From positions 38,336,539 to 38,400,538 of the forward strand of contig CM070501.1 of the NCBI GenBank assembly GCA_036346375.1: a stretch of DNA of 64,000 nucleotides, in the 5' to 3' direction. Positions 38,585 to 49,229 of this stretch are shown one piece after another (position 1 is the stretch's first letter; the number at the start of each line of letters is the position of its first letter). The position numbers and the translations under genes were made by a program. This DNA comes from Guadua angustifolia (lineage: Eukaryota; Streptophyta; Magnoliopsida; Poales; Poaceae). Below the pieces are notes generated by a model, which saw only the letters and a program-made list of their open reading frames with translations, was not told where the DNA came from and did not search any database.

Positions 38585-41500
38585 TCACTTGTTCAGAAAG
38601 GCCTTCAAAGAAAATGGTGGGTAAGAATCCTGCTCCAAGAGTTTCAAATGTCATGTATGCATCATGATGTTAAGAACACCAACAGCGAAATATCAATTGA
38701 AGTGGACTGGTAGTGGGAAGAACTTCCAAGAACAAAAAGGTGCATATGCAATTACATCGATTTAAAAGCATACAGAGATACTGGTGAAAAATACAGGATG
38801 AGCACCAACGAAAAAAAAATAATGTTTCAATAAGATATGATAAAGAATCATGATTGACAAGTAACTAGAGCCGTTAGTCTGTTACCTTGCCAACTTCCTG
38901 TTGTAGGTATTGTCTAACCACAGTCGCTTGCTGTATCACTCTCTCCAATGATGAATATGTTGGTAGATTAGCATGTGCTGCAATTGATGATTGAGACAGA
39001 TCATAATAAGATCATGGGGAACTGAGGTTACGATACCAGGAGCTGAACAGGATATTATAGAACATACCAAGGACAGCCCGATTCAAGCTATCTGCAACAT
39101 TCTGCCTGTATTCTGGGCTTAGTAGATGAAACATAGGTGACTTCTCAGGCTCTTCATAAGCTAGGAGGGCCATAAAGTCCTATACAGTGAAAAGTTGGGT
39201 TTTCATATTCTTCCATGCATAATATGACCCAAAAATTCAAAACAAATCACTATGTCCCCGTATGCCTGAATGGTCCTTCACAATTCCAATCATCTTCACC
39301 AAATGTGTGTTACTAAAGCAAGCACATGGTATCAGTTATGGTGATAATGGGCCATCACTCATTAATATTGAACATCTAAAAAATTATGTTCGTAGATATA
39401 GCACCAGCTATGATAAGTCAAATTCAATGAAAACATCATGCCAACAGTTGGATCTGATTTATTTACTAAACATAATAAAATACATCATGATTCGGTAGCA
39501 TTTAGCCAAAGCTGTTGATATCAAATCAGACCTAAGGCATCGAGCAGAAAAGCATAATGGAGGTGGTATACCAGCACTGTTTTGCTAGCACATCCTTCGA
39601 TACTAGTACATTCACATCTCATGCGTACTGGACAAGAAAATTCCTTACACTGTATGGACTCAAAAGGAGGTCTAAAGCTGTCTAAAATAAGCACATGACA
39701 AGTTGCATTCTAACTTCTAAGGCATGTAAGGTTAAGGAAAAAGTACCTCTAATTTCTCAACATATTTGGGAACTTTCCCAAACGGTGTCAACTTCTTCTG
39801 GCCAAACTCAAGAGCTTCTGTGCTGCCAATCAAAACAACCAGAATTATCAAACCATCTAACATATTTTTCCCTTCCAAATTAAATTTTGCAACTACTAAC
39901 CATTTTCTGGAACGAACTAGCTCAATGAAGTGTAGACTTAAAAGATCAAAATGTAAATCCATATCATTCTCTAGCAAGTTAGGTGTCAACTCTTCTGTCA
40001 GCTCTATGGCTTTCAGCGCATTCCCTTCCAACACAAAATTAAAAATCTCTGAAAGATAATCAATATGCAGCGTTAGATGCAAATAATGCGTGCTTGCAGA
40101 CAAATCAGAATAGATATAGTGTTTTTAAAACTGGCTTGATTTATATGGTCATGACAGACTAACTAGAACACCTTTAATACTCGTTGGAACCACAGCTATT
40201 TTATATAAAATGCTACAGAGCAGACAATTCAAGAAATATTATAGACAAGCTGCACTGAAAGTATCCTGAAAATTTTAAGAAAAATGAAAAAAAAAAAGAG
40301 AAAGGAAAATACCAATATATTTACTTAGGTTTAGCTAAGCAGCGGGGAAAGTTAATCCAAAGGTTAAGAGTGAACATTAACAAAAAAAAATAGTTATGCA
40401 CACTTCTATTAGTTCAATATATGTCTATGGTTCCAGGTAAATATTGAACAAAACTTGCATTTGCAATGGTTTGCAAGGGATAACATCAAACCGCTAGTGA
40501 TACAGTGATAAATGACAACGAACAATGATAGCATCTACTTTGCACAGAGATGGCTCTATGTCCCACTAGCTAAATAAATAATATTATGCGGCAATGCCAT
40601 TGAGCAGTTGATCTAGCAAGAGTATTTCAGTTAGCTCAATAACTGGTTGCAAATTACAAATCTTTTATTAGCATCACAATTGTAATGGAAAGCTATGAAG
40701 GAATACGAAGACAGCAAAGGTATAGCAAAGTGGAACATTTCTAAACCAGAACTGTAGGGAATTTACAAAATTATACAAAAGTGCTTAACAAGTAACACAT
40801 ATCCCCAAATAATTTAGATAAAAGATTCAGTATTGACCTGCAAATAAATACCTTTACGCTTGTCCACATCCACACTATAATCAACAGGTAATTTCAACCC
40901 AGTGCTGGATAGGAATGTTTCTGCAGTCTCCTTAAAACAGTTGTGCATAAGATAGGACAGCACTATGTTGCGAACATCATTATCATTGACAGGCTGCAGT
41001 TGAAAGAAATTTAATTGTAAATAGCAGACTAGTACTAAATGTAAGATGACGTCACAACTAGTTTTAATCCAAATTTAGAAAAGAAATTCTCTAGTAATCC
41101 AACGAAACATACTAATAAGTACTTTCCCTTAATTGAATATGACAACAGTTATACTACTTTATACTTGCTTCAGTGAAAATAGCGGCATTATGATCCATGC
41201 AAACAGAGAGATACTAACAGTTCTCTCACAACTATCAGTTTCAGCATTCCTATTTCCAGTGAATATTCCTTTTTGACAAATACAAGATTAAGAAACATGT
41301 ACAACTAGCTCAACTCTTTGCACTGTACAACTAGCTCAACTCTTTGCACTCTACACTCCACTTGTTGAACACCAAATTGGAATATCTGCAGCACTTCCCC
41401 CAATAAAATGACCCAATGAACTCCAAGAGAGCTTGCTAGCATGACGCTTACCGCCATGAAGCAGAATGTCCCATTAATTTCGCTGGATCCTAGGGCACGT

Positions 41501-42000
41501 TATTGACAAAGCTCCAATCTTTTTTCACTACAAAAACCACGCAATCGACAAAGTTCCGATCTTTTTCACCACAGGCCATCCATTCGACAAAGTTCCAATA
41601 TTTTTTCACTACAAGACACCCTATGGACAAAGTTCCAACAATTTCTCACTAAAAACCCTAGCACGAGGGATTCTCCAGTCCATGCACTCAAATAATCAGA
41701 GAAACTATTTTGCCCTCTCCACAAAACGAATCCAATCGCGGAACACAAAGGAATACCGGATTCGCACACGAACGGGAAGCATTCACCAGAGCCATATAAT
41801 GGCAGCGCATAAAGAAAGTAAAAAAAATTCGCCAATCCATCTACCTCGTCCCCCTCCTCCAACAGCAGACGTATTCACGACTGAACCTAACACCAATAAA
41901 TAAGGAGGCGACACGTAGCTATACAAGTGGGGGAAAGAAGGGAGCCCGTGGAGGGCGAGCGTACGACGTTCTCGTAGAGGCGGGGATCCAGGTCCATCAT
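38585..42000 (-). CDS. LisH-CTLH-CRA protein, Twa1/GID8 type, seven exons
   Basis: It is a probable scaffold subunit of the CTLH/GID E3 ubiquitin-ligase complex, which also binds RanBPM-type proteins. The exons in order are 42000-41965, 40993-40852, 40048-39901, 39822-39747, 39179-39068, 38977-38886 and 38629-38585. All junctions are GT-AG and in phase, giving 651 bp and 216 aa. The LisH motif is at about residues 15-47 (NDNDVRNIVLSYLMHNCFKE). The CTLH region is at about 58-115 (EIFNFVLEGNALKAIELTEE...FIELVRS). The CRA region runs to about 200 and includes LEFGQKKLTPFGKVPKYVEK and SPMFHLLSPEYRQNV. The last exon encodes only 14 residues (DSYPPFSLKAFLNK) and a stop. Two ATGs are adjacent at the start; the second gives the family-like MDLDPRLYE. 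It strongly resembles an Arabidopsis LisH/RanBPM-domain protein recalled from memory. Confidence 0.93.
41299..41350. repeat. 26-bp perfect tandem duplication in intron 1 of the Twa1-like gene
   Basis: GTACAACTAGCTCAACTCTT and six more bases occur twice head to tail. Confidence 0.85.
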
Positions 42001-42303
42001 GGCGGAGGAGAGGAGGTCGGCGGCCGGATGCGACGAGGGGGAGGCTGGGCTGGCGCTGCCTGCCGCTGGGGGAGCCGAAGAATCCCGAATGGAGGATTTC
42101 TATTTTATTTTCCTTTGCTTTCCTCCCTCTTCTTTGTCTGGCTTCTTTTCCAGATTACGTAGGATCAAGATACGACCCGTTGGTGATGGTCAGTCAGATG
42201 GGTCATGGCTGGCAGCAGACCAGATAACCATGGAGAGAGTTTAGCGTAGCTGTTTAGACTGTACTCTTTCCTGTCCACGCATAATGACATATACATAAGT
42301 AAG

Positions 42304-42570
42304 GGTCTGTTTGGTAGAGCTCCCTCTGATTCTGATTCTCTGTTAGAAGTGATTCTCCGAGAGAAGTGATTCTGTCGCTGAAAATGATTCTCTAACGAAT
42401 CCATAGGATAAACTCTATGGAGAAATTGACTCTTCGTTGGGAGTGAATCAGAGAAGCAATTTTTTCACTCGGCTCCTAGTTCATTTCGGAGAATCACTTC
42501 ACGGAATCACGAGGAGCGATTATCGAAAAGCGATTATCGAAGCTCGGTTTGTTTAGCTGCAGCAGGCCTA
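42304..42570. mobile_element. Tourist-like (PIF/Harbinger) MITE with worn right end
   Basis: The left end GGGTCTGTTTGGTAGAGCTC follows TAA. The interior (GATTCTCTGTTAGAAGTGAT and onward) is nearly identical to the complete copy at 62890-63182. The right end diverges after AAGCTCGGTTTGTTTAG and finishes near GGCC before TAA, so the right terminal repeat is damaged. It lies about 300 bp upstream of the Twa1-like start codon. Confidence 0.75.
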
Positions 42571-42595
42571 AGTTTTGGACTGCTAATTGCTTAGG

Positions 42596-42920
42596 GGCAA
42601 CGTATCCTATACACACAGATCTTCCTGTGTGCATATCGTGCACACTAACTTAAAAAAAGTCGTGAAATATTCTGAAAAAAATTGTATATGTACTTCATAG
42701 ATTACTCTACCTATGTATGAAGTTTCGAGAGTTTAAATTTGTCAGAATTTTCTCTTTTTTGTAACTCTCGATATATAATGAATTTGATCCTACAATTTTA
42801 TATATAGGTAGAGTAATCTAAGAAGTACATATACAATTTTTTTCAGAATTTTTCACAATTTTTTTAGTTGGTGTGCACGATGTGTACACAGGAAGACCTA
42901 TGTGCACAGGATAGGTTGCC
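42596..42920. mobile_element. Mutator-type MITE, 325 bp, copy 2
   Basis: The ends are GGCAACGTATCC and GGATAGGTTGCC, perfect 8 of 12 at a glance and extending into longer arms. The 9-bp flank TTGCTTAGG occurs at 42587-42595 and 42921-42929. The sequence matches the copy at 22575-22899 across its length. It is inserted some 25 bp from the Tourist-like MITE. Confidence 0.9.
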
Positions 42921-43019
42921 TTGCTTAGGTGCTAATTATTAATACAAGCCTGAAAGGAGTGAATAAATCAGACGTTTTCTTAATATACGGACCCCTGTAT
43001 GGCTGTATCTAGGGTTGAA

Positions 43020-44051
43020 AATGGTTCGGATATTTTCCGACCGATCCGGATATTTTCGGATACGGATTTTGTCGGATCGAATATTTGTCGGATAATATCG
43101 GATCGGATACGGATACGGATATTTTTTTGTCGGATACGGATTCGGTAGCTCATTATCCGTTGGACACGGATACGGATTCGGATAATCCGGATAATAGTGG
43201 GTCAGATATCCGGATAGACATATGGGCTGGGCCAAGAGTACTCTTTTGGCCCAAAAGGGTTTCTTAATTTCAGAATTGTTTTTTAATTTAATTAATCTCT
43301 AAAGCAATTTTCAATTATTAAAATTAGCAAACCAACTATAAAAATTATGAAATTTTTTTGACAAAGTTCCAGTAACAATATAACTTTTAAAAAATTATTT
43401 TCAATATTTTATCAGATTTTATTTTTTCTCAAAAATTCAAAAACTTCTATTCTTGATAGGAAAATATATTAAATAAGTAGCTAAAAATGCATAAAAACTC
43501 ATAAATACATAATTTATTATTTTAAAAAAATTCAACTAAGAATATAAATCTTGAGTTATTACATGGAAGTGTTATATACTTTTTCTAGAGATATGACATC
43601 TAAGTATTATCAAACTTTTAGTGTGTTATGCGTTTGCTTCTATTTGTATCTCTGAGCAAGTATTACCATTATTTTGTGTTTTAATCTATGTGTATGATAA
43701 ACTAATCGTATGTGTGTGATAAACTAAACCTTATATAATTTTGTTTGCGACATGGTATCTAATTATTGTCTAAGTGAATGAAAATGTTTACATTGGTTCA
43801 ATTTTCAATAATATTTTGATCAAATCAATTAGTTATGTGTTTCTGTTGGTTTTTACTGTACAATTTAAGGGGTTATCATGTTTCGATAAATATTCGAAAC
43901 CGTATCCGTCTATCCGATTTGATTCGTATTCGATCCGTATCCGTATTCGATACTATCCGTATCCGTATTCGTATCCGCATCCGAGAAAAAAATATGATAA
44001 CAAATATGGTAGAGCTATTATCCGTCCGTATCCGATCCGTTTTCACCCCTA
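43020..44051. mobile_element. Non-autonomous hAT element, 1.03 kb
   Basis: The ends are TAGGGTTGAAAATGG and, reverse-complemented, TAGGGGTGAAAACGG. The 8-bp flanks are GCTGTATC (43012-43019) and GTTGTATC (44052-44059), matching at 7 of 8 bases. Subterminal arrays of CGGATA/TATCCG crowd both ends. The AT-rich interior encodes nothing. It has the same plan as the hAT at 28397 but a different subterminal word. Confidence 0.88.
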
Positions 44052-44099
44052 GTTGTATCAACCGTTCGTTCGGAGCTCTAGACTATTGAGACGGTGGAG

Positions 44100-46480
44100 C
44101 GCCGGGTGAAAGGTTTAAAATCACATTAAAATTTCGGATTTCCGCCGAGAATGAGATTTAAAATATTGGTGAATAAAAAAACTTTAAAAAATTAAATTGC
44201 TATCATAATTTCAAAATTTTAATTTTGTCGAAACCTTGGCCGTATTTGGTTCAATACCTCTTAAGAATATCATCTTCTACGAAATTTGTTTGGAAAACCG
44301 AAAATTTGAGACATTTTATAAAAATAACAAAAACGCTGTCATATTTTTATAAAAATATATAAGCTTGATCATGTTCTGAAAAATTTATAGTACCATCTTT
44401 AGTGGTCTAGGATCACAAAGAAATTTTTCAAAACAATTGAAATTCATTTGTTATCTTTGAAAATCAAAAACAAAAGGAACATAAATAAGACAATAACCTT
44501 GTTAAAATTTTATAATTTCGGTCGACTGTGATCATGATCCAAAATTTTTAGGAGAGATTAAGCATTGCCTCAAAACCATTCTCTAAAAGTTTCAAAAATT
44601 TTAAACCTATTTTGATTGCTCAATAAAATCCATGTTTTACGCACAAAGGGAAAAAAAGAAAGTGAAAAAAATTGCCAAGACTGGGATTCGAGCCTATGCC
44701 TTCTCAAGCCTCATCTGCCGCTTAGACCAACTTAGCCACCTGAACTTAATGTTGTGACATCATTTTTAAAAAAAATTAGCCTTGGAAGACCATTTCAATT
44801 TTCTCGCCAAAATCTTAGCTATTTTCGCAGAAATCTCATCTACTTGGGCCGAGATTGTGCCATTTTAGGCCGGATTTACCTTCTATATGGCTGGATTTGT
44901 TAGTTTAAGGGCCAAATTGACCTTCTATATGACCGAGTTTGATTCCTAAGCATTTAGACTATTTTTGTGTAGTTAGGCAGCCATGTAAGGCTGTGAAATG
45001 TACAGATCTCATAGGTACAGTATAGCATACTTGGGGTGGAGCAGCACCCTTAAATTCACTATATGGCCAGTAAACAACCATGAGCGATCCCTTTAGGGAA
45101 GAACTGAATGCTGTGGCATGCAGACAAAACTGCGATCATTATGTTTGAATGACAAAATTGTGGACTTGACTTCCATTGCATTTGGTCTAAGTTTTTTTTG
45201 CTTACAGTGAGCGTTGTGTTTTTAGGCTGACATAAAATGAAAATCAAAGACAAAGCTTTCAGAGCTTGAACTTTACAGCGTTTCCCTTTTTTTTCCAACA
45301 ATATTGAATTCAATCATGCATGTTAAGACATTCAAGTTACATTCAAAGCTAGAAATTCAATCATGCATCCTAGGTTTTATATATGTTGAAAGTTACTTCC
45401 CTAATTGTATTCAAAGCTAGGTTTTTTAGGATCATATAGAAAAATTTTCAAAAGAATTGAACTTCATTTGTTATGTCTAAAAATAAAAAACAGAATGAAC
45501 ATAAGTAAGATAGTAACCGTGTCAGCATTTTATAAATCTGTTCGAGTCTGATCGTGATCCAAAATTTTTAGAAGAGTTTAAGCATTGCCTCAGCACCATT
45601 CTACAAAATTTTTAAAAATTGTTAACATGTTTTGGTTGCTCAATCAAATCTATGGAAGCATTACCTCAACCTTTTATCATGACAGTACCAGTTTCCAAAA
45701 TTTTGAAAATTCCTAATGCATTATAATAGTCTAAAAATTTTATAAAAAATATTAATAATGCATCAAGACCATCCAAAAAAATTTTAAAATTTTCTAACAT
45801 GATTTGGACCCTTTTTCATTCGTTTCAAATTTGTCGATAAGGCTTTTATCAGGACAATAGCACTGTCTGAATTATTGAAAATTCTTCATGATTGATCATT
45901 AACTAAAAATTTGATGAGAACATTATTAATGTGTCAAGACCATCCATAAAATTTACAAAATTTTATAATGTAGTTTGAACTACTTTTTATTTGGTTCAAA
46001 TATGCCAATAAGGCTTTTATCACGGCAATAGCATGAAAATTTTATGGGAATATTAATGATACGTCAGAACCATAAAAAAAAGTTTTAGAATTTTGTGACA
46101 TGGTTTTAAACATTTTTTGTTTGGTTTAAATTTACTGGTAAGGCTTTTATTAGGATATTAGAACTGTCTAACTTTTTAAAATTCCTCAGGCCTTATCATC
46201 ATCTGAAAATTTTATAAAAAAATTAGTGATCCGTCAGGACCATGAACAAAAAAATTCAAAATTTTCTAACTTCATTTGAACTATTTTTCATTCAGTTCAA
46301 ATTTGCTAAGATTTGGCAATTTCAGCCAAAATATCATAAATCCCGGTCAAAAAATTTCTAGATTTAAATTTTGCTTTTTAAATTTTAACGGGATTTTATT
46401 CGAAATGGTAAAATCTCGTTGAAATTTTGGATTTCAGTCCCTCCAAGATATGATCCAAAAATGAAATTGAAACCTTGCCT
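44100..46480. repeat. AT-rich repeat of unknown class
   Basis: Both outer parts contain phrases like AAAATTTCGGATTTCC and GAGATTTAAAAT. A relative appears at 63836-64000. Between 45640 and 46310, degenerate units of about 120-175 bp containing AAATTTG..AATAAGGCTTTTATCA recur at about 45670, 45835, 46005 and 46128. There is no readable protein. Confidence 0.5.
44673..44745 (-). tRNA. tRNA-like sequence, probably a pseudogene
   Basis: The minus strand carries a good A box (TGGCTAAGTTGG) and B box (GGCTCGAATCC) about 45 nt apart, in a 73-nt span like a tRNA. The acceptor stem does not pair well and no convincing anticodon arm forms. I think it is a tRNA-derived repeat rather than a working tRNA. 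Confidence 0.4.
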
Positions 46481-46499
46481 GGGTGACCACAGGTGGTGC

Positions 46500-48140
46500 C
46501 CGTGACTTGAGGCAAGGAGTGACTCACCTGCTAGTTTCACTCCCCAATTTGAAGCTATTTCATCGTCCTTGTGTGATGAGGACATCTCTTCCACTAATAC
46601 AACCATACCTACTACTCTTCAACTAGATGTACAAGGACCAATTACTAAAGCACATACTCGTCAACTTAATTATCAGGTAACTTCGTTTCTCGGAGTGCAC
46701 TCATATTCTACGAGCACTACGATACTGCCTGATGCACGTGATGTTATTCTATATAGGAATCAAGGTCCTTCCCATACAAAAAGGCATCAGAGCAGTAATA
46801 GAGATGGTGGCTACTATACTTAATTGAAGTCACCATGATGTCACGGCCGAATTCACATGACTGTTTGCTTCAGCTGCTACCTCCAAACATCTAATTTTAT
46901 TTTTAATTAAAGGTTATATTGTTGCGCCACTTTATTTGGGCCTAGGCCCATGTATCCAATCAGAGTCCATTGGGGGAAGGAGTCCTTTTCGATTGCGGCA
47001 AGAGTCCTATTTAGTTTTCCCTATTTTGGTGCACCCCCTTGTCTCCTCTTCCTTTATAGGCTGGCCGCCCCTGTCGGCGTATTTTGCCGGCCAGGATTTC
47101 TCCCAGGACGAAGAATAAGATTCAGTAGAGGGCGTCTTGGTGGTCGGACACCCTAATGGCTCTCCCTGCAGGGATCCGGGGGTCAACAGATCAAAGAACA
47201 CACCAATGTACCCAGGTTCGGGCCCCCGGTGTGGGTAACAGCTCTACGTCCTGCTAGATCTTTGTTGATGTATATTAAGCTGGTTACAATGCTTTTCTTT
47301 TAGGTTTTCTGCTCGTTTTTTGCCCTTAGTTCGTTCCGCTCAGTCCTCTCTCAGTTTTTTTTTGCCTAGTCCCCCCTTCTTCCATGCACCAGAGCTCCCT
47401 TATATAGACTGAGCTGGCTCGAGCAGGTGAGAAGGTGACATCATATTGATCTACGATTCATTTAGTACACCCATCACTGTAGTCCTGTCCCCCAAGCCTC
47501 ATTCTCCGTGCCGCTGTATGGCTTTGCCCGGTCCGCCCGGAATGTGACTTTCCTGCGACGGGTTAGGTGTGAGGCGTCAGAGGGATGGGTCGTCGTCGTG
47601 TCGATAGCAGAACTCATCGCAATCAATGGCTCTGACACAGCGTGTCAGGGGAAGGAGACTTCGAGGCGAAGCCTCCTTCTCATCCTTTGATCGCCCACCA
47701 GCTCGCCAGGCCGCCACGTGAGCCGGCCGCCCGGCGAGTAGGGCCTGATCGCCTGCCAGCTCGCCAGGTCTCCATGTGGGCCGGCCGCCCGGCGAGTGGG
47801 GCCTGATTGCCCTTACTTGTCTATGGCGGAGAGGGTACCCTGGCGTAAAGTACGCCGACAGCAACCCTAGGGAGAGATGGGTTTTGTTTAGTTGTTGTTT
47901 TCTTTTGTGATACTATTTGGTATTCTCTTGCTCGGCTAGATCAACAACAATACTGTGCTTCGGAACTCCGCATCAATCCTTCAATTATATTTGTTATTTT
48001 AGAGTGATCTTTACTTTGTTCTTGCTTGTTATTCGATTGCTTGCAGGAATTGATCTTCGTGATCAGGTCAATCGTTCTTCTAGCTAGATTGAAAACAATC
48101 CCAATGTTGGTCCAGCGATTGCTTGATATATCAGTCATAT
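46500..48140 (+). mobile_element. Gypsy-type retrotransposon remnant (end of polyprotein plus LTR)
   Basis: The frame at 46569-46823 contains QGPITKAHTRQLNYQVTSFLG. This matches the C-terminal end of grass gypsy polyproteins, where GPITRARAKQLNYQV is usual. Downstream at 46920-47071 and 47861-48140 lies LTR-like sequence (CCTTTATAGGCTGG; later GCTTGCAGGAATTGATCTTC), interrupted by the solo LTR 47072-47860. All enzyme domains are missing. Confidence 0.65.
47072..47860 (-). mobile_element. Solo LTR, 789 bp, relative of the one at 36396
   Basis: It begins TGTCGGCGTATTTTGCC and ends AAAGTACGCCGACA. Like 36396-37500, it shares GAGAGGGTACCC near its end, and a minus-strand TATATAAGG at about 47400. 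Two ~62-bp units with CACGTGAG or CATGTGGG lie in U3. The 5-bp flanks GCCCC and GCAAC match only partly, so the duplication has mutated or the flank recombined. It sits within gypsy LTR sequence. Confidence 0.75.
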
Positions 48141-48600
48141 ACAGTTGGTAGCTAGATCACGAGAGTTGTCTCCACAAATCAAAGTTACCCCCCTCATCAA
48201 AAGGTCGAGACCAACAACCCGCATTATTGTGCCACTTTCCTTTCGAGCACCGACTCTACCTTATCATCACATCTGCCTCACCCATCATCTCACCATCGCA
48301 TCCGCCTCCACATTGCCATTGCTGCCTTCAGAGTCATGTTACTCCTCTTCCTAAACCCTATCTTTTAGAGCTCACTTACTATTGTTGTGCCAACACCGCC
48401 CCTTGCTCCCTGTGCCACCAATGGATAAGAGCAATTTTTTCATATCGATTGAATTTTCCTTCTCAATTGTTTTCAAATCAATTTTTTTTATCAAATGAAT
48501 TTTCTTGCATATCCATTTTTAATTGGATTTTTTCTGAATTGATTTTTTTCTCAAATGATTTTTTAAAATTGAAATCTCAACTGAATATTTTAGAACAAAA
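48141..48600. other. Unassigned stretch between gypsy remnant and DUF26 pseudogene
   Basis: A C-rich half (48180-48420) is followed by a T-rich half. The frame at 48227-48640 is open but of biased composition, with no domain. Confidence 0.3.
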
Positions 48601-48617
48601 TTATAAAAATAGCTATC

Positions 48618-49172
48618 TTGGAACATATCACCACCAATGACAACAACGTTTTCGGTGCCAAACTCCTCGCGCTCCTCGACGCCCGCCCCCGTGCGGCCGC
48701 GGACATGGGCTTTGCCTCCCTGTCCTTTGGCAACGGCAGTGACCGTGCCTTCAGCCACAAGCTCTGCACAGCAACTCTGCATCGATCGAGTGCCTTGTGA
48801 ACCTACAAGTCGTGGTCCATAGCCTCAGTGGAGTTGCACCTCCAGCCAACGCGTGGCCATGTGGTTCAACAAGTGCTCCATCACATATGCCAACACCAAC
48901 ACCTTGACTGGCCATGAAGAGGCCTTCAACCAATACTCATCGATGTCCGCAAGGTCGCCAGCCAGGAGGGCTATGAGCAGACGTACTACACGCTAATGAG
49001 GCCCCTAGTAGTGTGGGCAGCCAGCGGTGGCGAATCAACGTGGATGTTCACCAAGGGGGTGTCAGAGTATGCCCTCGATGATCCCAATAGGACCATGTAC
49101 GGTCTCATGCAGTGCATGCAGGACCTTGACGCAACGAACTGTGACCGCTACCTGCAGGCGTTGATTCAATAG
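48618..49172 (+). pseudogene. DUF26/Gnk2-domain (cysteine-rich repeat protein) pseudogene
   Basis: The DUF26 domain occurs in secreted cysteine-rich repeat proteins and receptor-like kinases. Pieces in different frames follow the family order: VFGAKLLALLDARPRAAADM then GFASLSFGNGSDRAFSHKLC; MWFNKCSITYANTN; and a 229-bp open stretch 48944-49172 with YGLMQCMQDLDATNCDRYL before a stop. The C-x8-C-x2-C signature is visible, but the last cysteine is Tyr. At least two frameshifts separate the pieces. There is no signal peptide and no kinase part. Confidence 0.7.
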
Positions 49173-49229
49173 TTGCCAATATGCTGTTGGGGGCATTATA
49201 TTATAAAATTTTATAAAAAACTCTTTGGT

